18,754 bases of DNA from an uncultured Eubacteriales bacterium (GTDB taxonomy: Bacteria > Bacillota > Clostridia > Monoglobales > Monoglobaceae): assembly GCA_900542675.1 (NCBI GenBank), contig UQOT01000038.1, forward strand, positions 1 through 18,754. The letters run 5' to 3'. Each line of letters starts with the position of its first letter. Position 1 is the stretch's first letter. A program made the translations under genes and the position numbers. Below, piece after piece: positions 12,593 through 18,754 of the stretch. Below the pieces are notes generated by a model. The model was not told the origin of the DNA. It ran no database searches and worked only from the letters and a program-made list of their open reading frames with translations.

Positions 12593-13909
12593 TCACCCTT
12601 TAATATTTTCAATAAATTCATCGGCAGCTTTAAGTATGCCTATCTTAGCGCTGTTATATATTACTCCGCCCTGCATATAAGCGGTATACGGCGGCTCAAT
12701 CGGCGCATCGGCCGAAAGCTCAATCGACGCGCCCTGCACAAACGCACCGGCAGCCATAATAACCTGCGATTCATAGCCCGGCATATCCCACGGCTCAGGT
12801 GTAACATAACTGTCTATAGGCGAGCCCTTCTGTATCGCCTGACAGAACTTTATCACGTTTTCGGGCGTATTAAGCTTAACTGCTTGAATAATATCGCTGC
12901 GTGCAGAATTTACGCACGGACACACGTCAAATCCGAGCTTTTCAAACATAGCGGCGCACAGCACAGCTGTCTTAACACTCTCTGACACCACATTCGGCGC
13001 CATAAAAAGACCCTGGTACATATTTCTGTTCATACCGAGGCTTGCACCGACGTGCTTACCGAGTCCCGGTGCGGTCAAACGATATCCAACCTTGCGAACG
13101 CACTCTTCGGTACCTGCGATATACCCTCCGCTGAGCGCAAGACTTCCGCCAGCATTTTTTATAAGCGATCCCACAATTAAATCTGCACCGTACTCCGTCG
13201 GTTCTTCTTTTTCGACAAAAATACCGTAGCAGTTATCGACAATACACAAAGTTTCGGGGCTTATATCCTTAACGGTTTTAATTATTCTGCCTATCTCGCT
13301 TACCGTAAGCGAGCTGCGCCAATCATAACCGCGCGAACGCTGAATAAGCACCGCCTTAATCTTATTCTCGCTGACTAATTTTTCTATTCCCTTATAATCG
13401 ATTTGTTCGCCGCCGATTAAGTCAACCTGTCTGTAATCCACGCCGAAGTCTTTGAGCGAACCGGTATCGGGGTATTCACCATCTCTTATACCGATAACCT
13501 CCTCCATTGTGTCATACGGCGCACCAACTACCGAAGCGAGAATATCGCCCGGACGCAGCACACCGAACAAACACGCGGATATTGCTTGTGTTCCCGACAC
13601 AATATTATGGCGCACCATAGCGTCCTCAGCACCGACAATTTCGGCATAGACCTTATCAAGCGCATCTCTGCCCATATCGTCATAGCCATAGCCCGTCGTC
13701 TCGCCGAAATGCGCGTAAGATATGCGGTTATTCTGAAACGCCTTTAAGACTTTTAGCTGATTATACGCTGCGACATCGTCAATTTCATTGAACCTCTCTT
13801 TAAGCTCACTTTCAGCCTTAATATAAAGTTCAATCGTTTTTTTTCTCACACCGAACCAATCGCTCAGATAACTGAGCGATTGGTTCTTATTTTCAAAACT
13901 ACTCTGCAT
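12593..13909 (-). CDS. Methionine gamma-lyase family PLP enzyme (YnbB/aluminium-resistance type)
   Basis: This is a 438-residue cytosolic PLP-dependent enzyme of the cystathionine gamma-synthase-like group often annotated methionine gamma-lyase family or aluminium resistance protein. Visible are AYNQLKVLKAFQ (family N-terminus), SGTQAISACLFGVLRPGD, IVDNCYG with Asp225 (pyridine-nitrogen contact), and the Schiff-base Lys251 in GSLIKNAGG. The reaction is not proven for this subfamily. The ATG overlaps the end of the ACT gene by 11 bases and has no strong ribosome binding site. A perfect 15-bp hairpin lies in codons 8-19, so the true start may be later or expression may be modulated there. It is co-transcribed with the Cys-rich mini-protein gene. 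Confidence 0.9.
   Translation of the reverse strand: MQSSFENKNQSLSYLSDWFGVRKKTIELYIKAESELKERFNEIDDVAAYNQLKVLKAFQNNRISYAHFGETTGYGYDDMGRDALDKVYAEIVGAEDAMVRHNIVSGTQAISACLFGVLRPGDILASVVGAPYDTMEEVIGIRDGEYPDTGSLKDFGVDYRQVDLIGGEQIDYKGIEKLVSENKIKAVLIQRSRGYDWRSSLTVSEIGRIIKTVKDISPETLCIVDNCYGIFVEKEEPTEYGADLIVGSLIKNAGGSLALSGGYIAGTEECVRKVGYRLTAPGLGKHVGASLGMNRNMYQGLFMAPNVVSESVKTAVLCAAMFEKLGFDVCPCVNSARSDIIQAVKLNTPENVIKFCQAIQKGSPIDSYVTPEPWDMPGYESQVIMAAGAFVQGASIELSADAPIEPPYTAYMQGGVIYNSAKIGILKAADEFIENIKG
13853..13886 (-). repeat. 15-bp perfect inverted repeat inside the 5' end of the PLP enzyme gene
   Basis: GAACCAATCGCTCAG (13853-13867) and its exact inverse (13872-13886) flank a 4-base loop. In the mRNA it covers codons 8-19, right after the start, an unusual place for such a stable hairpin in coding sequence. 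Confidence 0.8.
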
Positions 13910-14342
13910 AATCGAGATTGTTCACATCCTCTTTTGAAAGCACCTTAACATCATTTTTCGTCAGAATTTCCGACGACAGCTCAAGATCGCTTGTCTTTAA
14001 GACAATAACCGCTCTTGTAGACTTTTCGCCTATGAACGAATAAATATAATCAATGCTTATGTCCTTATCCTTTAATAGCTGTATAACTCTGCTGAACGCG
14101 CCTACCGAATCTGATATTGAAATTGCGATAACATCCGAAATATTTGCTGTCATCTGATTGTCTCGCAGAACCTTCTCTGCCTTAACCTCATCATTAACTA
14201 TCATTCTGAGGATACCAAAATCAGTTGTGTCCGCGATATTAATCGCTCTGATATCAATACCATTATCCGAAAGTATTTTGGTAATCTCTGCCAGTCTGCC
14301 CGGACGGTTTTCCATAAACACCGAAATTTGCTTAACCAACAT
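13899..14342 (-). CDS. Tandem ACT-domain protein
   Basis: This is a 147-residue protein made of two ACT domains (about 4-66 and 72-138). The first begins QISVFMENRPGRLAEITKIL and the second ISDSVGAFSRVIQLLKDKDI. Such proteins sense amino acids and in Clostridia often sit with indolepyruvate oxidoreductase and phenylacetate-CoA ligase genes, where they probably monitor aromatic amino acids. The start is firm: AGGAGGAA lies eight bases upstream. Its stop overlaps the start of the PLP enzyme gene, indicating coupling. The partner or enzyme it regulates is not shown by sequence. Confidence 0.92.
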   Translation of the reverse strand: MLVKQISVFMENRPGRLAEITKILSDNGIDIRAINIADTTDFGILRMIVNDEVKAEKVLRDNQMTANISDVIAISISDSVGAFSRVIQLLKDKDISIDYIYSFIGEKSTRAVIVLKTSDLELSSEILTKNDVKVLSKEDVNNLDYAE

Positions 14343-14370
14343 CTTTTATTCCTCCTACTTTTATATACAT

Positions 14371-14943
14371 TTATATATTTCTGCCCAGCTTAAATGCCTC
14401 TGCATTAACGTCTGCCACTTTAGCCGGAACTGTTTCTCTTACATACTTAATCCACGTGTCCTCGCTGATATCGGTGTATTTTGAGAGCACGCCGAGCAAT
14501 ACAACGTTTACGGTCTTGATATTTCCCGCACGCATTGCAAGCTCATCAGCCTTAACGGAAATTACACTTATGTTTTTAGAGTTTAATTTTTCTATTATAT
14601 TCTCAGGGTATTTTTTAGCACCCGTGATTACCGGCATAGGGTCAATATTTTGTGAATTGCACACTATCTTTCCGCCCTTTTTAAGATATGGCAGATAACG
14701 ATACGCCTCAAGCTCTTCAAAGGCTAAAATTATATCCGCCTCGCCCTTGTCAATAATCGGCGACTGAACCTTATCACCAAACTTAACATATGTAACCACG
14801 CTGCCGCCTCGCTGCGACATTCCGTGAACCTCTGATACCTTTACGTCAAAGCCTTCACCCATATAAAGATTGCCTAAAATTCGGCTTGCGAGAAGGGTGC
14901 CCTGTCCGCCTACGCCGACAATCATAACACTTTTATTATCCAT
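14371..14943 (-). CDS. iorB: Indolepyruvate:ferredoxin oxidoreductase, beta subunit
   Basis: This is the 190-residue gamma/beta-type subunit of the 2-oxoacid:ferredoxin oxidoreductase family. It begins with the nucleotide-binding-like loop VGVGGQGTLLASRIL and has the family motif VHGMSQRGGSVVTYVKFG. With IorA it converts aryl pyruvates (from Trp, Phe, Tyr) to aryl-acetyl-CoA, reducing ferredoxin. The frame is open 39 codons further upstream into iorA, but ATG 14943 has AGGAGGGG at the right distance and matches family starts. It is 13 bp after the iorA stop and 28 bp before the ACT gene. Confidence 0.95.
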   Translation of the reverse strand: MDNKSVMIVGVGGQGTLLASRILGNLYMGEGFDVKVSEVHGMSQRGGSVVTYVKFGDKVQSPIIDKGEADIILAFEELEAYRYLPYLKKGGKIVCNSQNIDPMPVITGAKKYPENIIEKLNSKNISVISVKADELAMRAGNIKTVNVVLLGVLSKYTDISEDTWIKYVRETVPAKVADVNAEAFKLGRNI

Positions 14944-14956
14944 AATAAGTCCCCTC

Positions 14957-16696
14957 CTATTCGTTGCCGCCGATTGCGTCAAACGGACATACATTTTGGC
15001 ACAATCCGCAGCCGACACAAAGCGTTTCATCAATTTCAACGTGATCGCCGCGGTCAACAATCGCGGGACAGCCGAGCTTCATACACATCTTGCACTTTTT
15101 GCACTTTTCGTTATCTATTTTTATAGGTCCCGGGAACTTAACTGACTTTAACAGTGCGCACGGTCTCTGTACAATAACAAGCGACGGCTCATCAGCTGCG
15201 AGTTCCTCTTTAAGCGCCTCCTCACAGCCCTTTAAGTCAAACGGGTCAACAATTCTCACTCTGTCAATTCCGACTGCTTTACCCAAAAGCTCAAGGTCAA
15301 CCTGTCTTGTCGCCTCGCCCTTTAAGGTCTTGCCGGTTGTCGGATTATCCTGATGCCCAGTCATACCGGTAATTGAGTTATCTAAAATAAGAACCGTATT
15401 AATTCCCTTATTATACACAACCTCAATAAGACCGGTAATTCCGCTGTGGATAAACGTAGAGTCGCCGAGAACCGCAACCGTGTTTTTGGCAAACTCACTG
15501 CCGCGTGCAAGCGACATACCGAAAGACATACCAATGCTAGCGCCCATACACACAACCGAGTGTATAGCCTGAAGCGGAGCGACCGCGCCGAGCGTATAGC
15601 AGCCTATGTCACCGCAGACATTAACGCCCATCTTTTTGAGCACATAGAATATACCTCTGTGCGGACATCCGGGACATAATACCGGCGGTCTTACCGGAAC
15701 TTCCTCATCCGGCTCGTCAAATTCGGCAGCCTTTTCGCCTGTTATAAGCTCCTTTATAAGCCCTGTCGAAAATTCATAGCACATCGGGAATAAATCCTTG
15801 CCTATAACATTGACTCCGATATTTCTGCAATGCTCCTCAATAAATGGGTCGAGCTCTTCAATTACATAAAGCTTTTCAACGTTGTCTGCAAAGTCACGGA
15901 TTAACTTAACCGGCAGCGGATATGTCATACCGAGTTTAAGAACCGAAACGCTGTCACCGAATGCTTCTTTGACATAATTATAGCACATTCCGCTTGTAAT
16001 AATGCCGATTTTTTTATCACCGTACTCAACTCTGTTAAGCGGCGTAGTCTCAGCATACTCACGAAGATTTTCTATTCGTTTTTCAACCTTTGGATGCTTC
16101 TTTATGGCATTACCCGGCATCATCACGTACTTCTGGATATCCGCCGTATAAGGCTTTACGGGAACTTCCTGTCTCTCGCCGAGTTCAACTATACTCTGCG
16201 AGTGTGCAACTCTTGTTGACAGCCTGAATATAACAGGTGTATCAAATTCCTCACTCATTTCATACGCCGTTTTAATAAAATCCCTGCACTCGCCGCTGTC
16301 GGCAGGCTCAATCATCGGAACCTTTGAAGCCTTAGCGTAGTTTCGGCTGTCCTGTTCATTCTGCGATGAGAACATACTCGGGTCATCCGCAACGCCGATA
16401 ACCAAACCCGCATTAACGCCGGTGTACGACGCGGTAAACAGCGGGTCAGCCGCCACGTTAAGTCCAACATGCTTCATTGCGCAAAACGCTCTCGCACCGC
16501 CGACCGATGCGCCCAGAGCAACCTCAAGCGCAACCTTTTCATTCGGCGCCCATTCGGCGTAAATCTCATCATATTTTGCTGCATACTCCGAAATCTCTGT
16601 ACTCGGAGTACCCGGATATGCAGACGAAACACACACACAATTCTCATACAGTCCGCGGGCTGCCGCCTCGTTTCCGAGCATAAGTTTCTTTTCCAT
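14957..16696 (-). CDS. iorA: Indolepyruvate:ferredoxin oxidoreductase, alpha subunit
   Basis: This is a 579-residue oxygen-sensitive catalytic subunit. The N-terminal pyrimidine-type domain begins LGNEAAARGLYE with SSAYPGTPSTEI. A middle domain follows, then the thiamine diphosphate domain with CPGCPHRG (about 340-347) and the GDSTF...N motif (GDSTFIHSG and LILDNSITGMTGHQDNP). The C-terminus is a two-cluster ferredoxin module: CKKCKMCMKLGCP and CVGCGLCQNVCP, eight Cys for two [4Fe-4S] clusters. The length is normal for IorA. The start follows AGGAGG. It lies 33 bp after the phenylacetate-CoA ligase gene. Together with IorB it forms the heterodimer for arylpyruvate oxidation in anaerobic amino acid breakdown. 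Confidence 0.96.
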   Translation of the reverse strand: MEKKLMLGNEAAARGLYENCVCVSSAYPGTPSTEISEYAAKYDEIYAEWAPNEKVALEVALGASVGGARAFCAMKHVGLNVAADPLFTASYTGVNAGLVIGVADDPSMFSSQNEQDSRNYAKASKVPMIEPADSGECRDFIKTAYEMSEEFDTPVIFRLSTRVAHSQSIVELGERQEVPVKPYTADIQKYVMMPGNAIKKHPKVEKRIENLREYAETTPLNRVEYGDKKIGIITSGMCYNYVKEAFGDSVSVLKLGMTYPLPVKLIRDFADNVEKLYVIEELDPFIEEHCRNIGVNVIGKDLFPMCYEFSTGLIKELITGEKAAEFDEPDEEVPVRPPVLCPGCPHRGIFYVLKKMGVNVCGDIGCYTLGAVAPLQAIHSVVCMGASIGMSFGMSLARGSEFAKNTVAVLGDSTFIHSGITGLIEVVYNKGINTVLILDNSITGMTGHQDNPTTGKTLKGEATRQVDLELLGKAVGIDRVRIVDPFDLKGCEEALKEELAADEPSLVIVQRPCALLKSVKFPGPIKIDNEKCKKCKMCMKLGCPAIVDRGDHVEIDETLCVGCGLCQNVCPFDAIGGNE

Positions 16697-16729
16697 TATG
16701 TAATACCTCCTGTATGAATTCTCCGCAGG

Positions 16730-18037
16730 CTATTCACCGCGAAGGTCAACAATCCTCTTTGATTTTCCGGTTGTCCGCTCAATGGACTTCGGCTCGGCAA
16801 GTCTTAATTTGCACTTAAGTCCGAGTACACTGTGCAGCCGTTCTCTTATCGTTTGCTCAAGCTGTTTAACACCGGCGTAATTTTCAAGCAGACTTCCGTC
16901 AGTGAGTTCAACCACAATTTCAAGATTATCCAGCATATTTTCACGTCTTAAAATAAGCTGATAGTTCGGGCTTACCTGCGGGAATTCAAGCACAACGCTC
17001 TCAATCTGAGACGGGAACAGGTTGACGCCTTTGATAATCATCATATCATCCGTTCTGCCCTGAATTGACGCAAGTCTCATCGACGTTCTGCCGCACTTAC
17101 ACGGTTCAGGAATAAGATACGATATGTCGCGCGTTCTATACCGCAGAACCGGCATAGCCTCTTTGGTCAGCGTTGTTATAACAACCTCGCCCTTTTCACC
17201 ATACGGTAAAACCTCACCCGTCATCGGGTCAATGATTTCAACGATAAACATATCCTCATTAATATGCTCGCCGCACTTATAAATACACTCTCCCGATACG
17301 CCCGGCCCCATAACCTCGGTCAGTCCGTAATTCGATGTGACGAGAATACCAAGGTCCTCTTCAAGCTTAGCACGCATCTTCTCACTCATACCCTCCGAGC
17401 CAAAAAATCCGTATTTCAGTTTAAAATTCTCACGCGGTATCTGTTTTTCTTTGATTACCTCCGAAAGATATACGGCATACGACGGCGTTGCAACAAGCGC
17501 AGTTGTGCCAAAATCCTGCATAAGCATAAGCTGCTTCTGAGTGTTTCCGCTCGACATCGGAACTATTGTCGCGCCGACCTTTTCAGCTCCGTAATGAAGA
17601 CCAAATCCGCCTGTGAACAAGCCATAGCCAAACGCGATCTGAACCGTGTCTGTCTCATCAAGACCGCCGGCCGTAACTATTCTCGCAATAGCCTCAGACC
17701 ATACGTCAAGATCCTCACGCGTATATCCCGCAACAACCGGCTTACCCGTTGTACCCGATGACGCGTGTACTCGCACGATTTTATCCTTAGGCTCTGCAAA
17801 CAGACCAAACGGATAATTGTCACGCATATCGTCCTTTGTAGTAAACGGAATGTTTCTAAGGTCATCAAGCGACTTTATCATTTCAGGCTTTACGCCTGCC
17901 TCGTCAAGTCTCTTTTTATAAAACGGCACATTATTATATGCCTTTTCCACCATATGTTTGAGTCTTTGAAGCTGAATTTCCTCAATTTTTTTATGATCGC
18001 TTTCACACTCAATCTCTTTATTCCAAATCTTTACCAT
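16730..18037 (-). CDS. paaK: Phenylacetate-CoA ligase (aryl-acid CoA ligase)
   Basis: This is a 435-residue ATP-dependent, AMP-forming ligase that activates phenylacetate or related aryl acids to CoA thioesters. The ATP-binding signature is HASSGTTGKPVVAGYT (91-106). Later motifs are NYGLTEVMGPGVSGEC, GEVVITTLTKEAMPVLRYRTRD, and RTDDMMIIKGVNLFPSQIE (hinge and C-terminal domain). C-terminal residues ERTTGKSKRIVD include the Lys expected for adenylation. Length is typical for PaaK. Its ATG overlaps the TGA of the symporter gene by one base (TGATG) with GGGGA ten bases upstream, so the two are coupled. In this operon it may activate imported aryl acetates or run in reverse to make ATP from the aryl-acetyl-CoA formed by IorAB; which one is not decided by sequence. 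Confidence 0.95.
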   Translation of the reverse strand: MVKIWNKEIECESDHKKIEEIQLQRLKHMVEKAYNNVPFYKKRLDEAGVKPEMIKSLDDLRNIPFTTKDDMRDNYPFGLFAEPKDKIVRVHASSGTTGKPVVAGYTREDLDVWSEAIARIVTAGGLDETDTVQIAFGYGLFTGGFGLHYGAEKVGATIVPMSSGNTQKQLMLMQDFGTTALVATPSYAVYLSEVIKEKQIPRENFKLKYGFFGSEGMSEKMRAKLEEDLGILVTSNYGLTEVMGPGVSGECIYKCGEHINEDMFIVEIIDPMTGEVLPYGEKGEVVITTLTKEAMPVLRYRTRDISYLIPEPCKCGRTSMRLASIQGRTDDMMIIKGVNLFPSQIESVVLEFPQVSPNYQLILRRENMLDNLEIVVELTDGSLLENYAGVKQLEQTIRERLHSVLGLKCKLRLAEPKSIERTTGKSKRIVDLRGE

Positions 18038-18754
18038 CAGTCAAAAATCCCCTTTAAAAATTCTGAGTCATATTTCGGTGTACAACGGCTGACGAGCGGT
18101 GTGATAACGAGTGATACAATCATCGCAATCATACCGAATGTCGGGGCGTACATCTGATTAAATCCCGAAACAATTGCCGGAACAATAGACGTTAAAAATC
18201 CACATATCATACCTGCCCAAGCGCCGACACGCGTCGTTCCCTTTGAATACAGCCCCCAAACATACGGGCCGAGGAATGTACCTGCAAGCGTACCCCACGA
18301 GAATGACATAAGCGTGATAATTTCCTTCGGCTTAAACGCCGCAATCGCAAACGAAAGGCCTACAAACACAACGCAGAGTATGCGCATCAGTCCGACAGTG
18401 TCCTTATCGCTCATATTCGGTGCAACCTTGCCCTTTACAAGGTCAATCGAAATCGAACTGCTCGATGTAATAACCACCGATGAAAGCGTTGACATCGACG
18501 CTGACAGAATAAGTACCAAAAGAACACCCATCATAACAGTCGGCAGCGCAGAGTTTAGCATTGCCGGCATAACAGCGTCATATCCACCCTCAGGCAGCTT
18601 GTTATTTAAGAACAAACGTGCAAATGCGCCGATAAAGTACGCGCCTCCGCCTATAAGCAGCGCAAAAAATGTGGATATAATTGCCGCCTGCTTGACCGAC
18701 TTGCCGTCCTTTATCGTGTAAAACTTATGTACCATCTGCGGAAGTCCCCAAGTA
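18037..18754 (-). CDS. Sodium:solute symporter (SSS family), C-terminal part
   Basis: The gene enters from the right edge and 239 codons are visible. The reading frame stays open to the last base (WGLPQMVHKFYTIKDGKSVK). The sequence shows the second half of the SSS/LeuT-like fold: helices around AAIISTFFALLIGGGAYFIG, LPTVMMGVLLVLILSASMSTLSSV with the family signature SASMSTLSS-V-ITSSSSIS, then FSWGTLAGTFLGPYVWGLYSKGTTRVGAW and two further hydrophobic segments. Members couple Na+ entry to uptake of amino acids, organic acids or sugars. The coupling to the aryl-CoA ligase gene suggests an aromatic or other carboxylic acid, which is inference. The N-terminal half is outside the window. Confidence 0.92.
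   Translation of the reverse strand, partial: TWGLPQMVHKFYTIKDGKSVKQAAIISTFFALLIGGGAYFIGAFARLFLNNKLPEGGYDAVMPAMLNSALPTVMMGVLLVLILSASMSTLSSVVITSSSSISIDLVKGKVAPNMSDKDTVGLMRILCVVFVGLSFAIAAFKPKEIITLMSFSWGTLAGTFLGPYVWGLYSKGTTRVGAWAGMICGFLTSIVPAIVSGFNQMYAPTFGMIAMIVSLVITPLVSRCTPKYDSEFLKGIFD

Noticed and set aside
1..18754. CRISPR arrays, phage modules, restriction or toxin-antitoxin systems
   Set aside because: No regularly spaced repeats, cas-like genes or known defence-family proteins were seen on either strand.

Overview
The window looks like a chromosomal segment of an anaerobic, endospore-forming Clostridia-type Firmicute. The evidence is a small acid-soluble spore protein gene with a forespore (sigma-G-like) promoter, an oxygen-sensitive indolepyruvate:ferredoxin oxidoreductase, a clostridial-type agr locus, AGGAGG-type ribosome binding sites and consensus TTGACA/TATAAT promoters. 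Most genes lie on the minus strand, so transcription runs mainly from high to low coordinates. No species can be named from the sequence alone.

Layout. 1-1981: the start of folD and a YgiQ-type radical SAM gene that appears to be transcribed without a leader. 2008-2118: an intergenic unit with an ECF-sigma-type promoter followed about 75 nt later by a strong terminator and no credible ORF, possibly a small RNA. 2194-7451: a cell-cell signalling block. A LytTR response regulator and a six-to-seven-helix sensor kinase are followed by agrD and agrB. Downstream come three genes for exported proteins: an SH3b protein, an M28 peptidase lipoprotein and an unknown membrane-anchored protein. 7596-8942 (plus strand): a Cof-type HAD phosphatase and a TspO/MBR membrane protein. 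9022-9248: tRNA-Met and tRNA-Glu behind a perfect consensus promoter. 9352-11095: an ACT-domain (UPF0237) gene and a UPF0210 gene in one operon. 11137-12010: a decayed region with a truncated IS256-family transposase, a frameshifted S-layer-homology fragment and AT-rich non-coding DNA. 12019-12302: the spore protein gene. 12372-18754: a seven-gene minus-strand operon (sodium:solute symporter, phenylacetate-CoA ligase, iorA, iorB, tandem-ACT protein, methionine gamma-lyase-like PLP enzyme, Cys/His-rich mini-protein) that appears devoted to taking up and breaking down aromatic amino-acid-derived acids.

The most interesting part is the agr-like block. Two intergenic regions, upstream of agrD and upstream of the SH3b gene, each carry a pair of 13-bp direct repeats (consensus TACAAAATCGGTC) spaced 20 bp apart. 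In both cases the pair sits exactly 7 bp upstream of a -35 element. This predicts the operator of the local response regulator and a built-in target operon of secreted proteins. The AgrD precursor has Ser where the family normally has the ring-forming Cys, so the signal is predicted to be a lactone (ring Ser-Thr-Trp-Ile-Lys) rather than a thiolactone.
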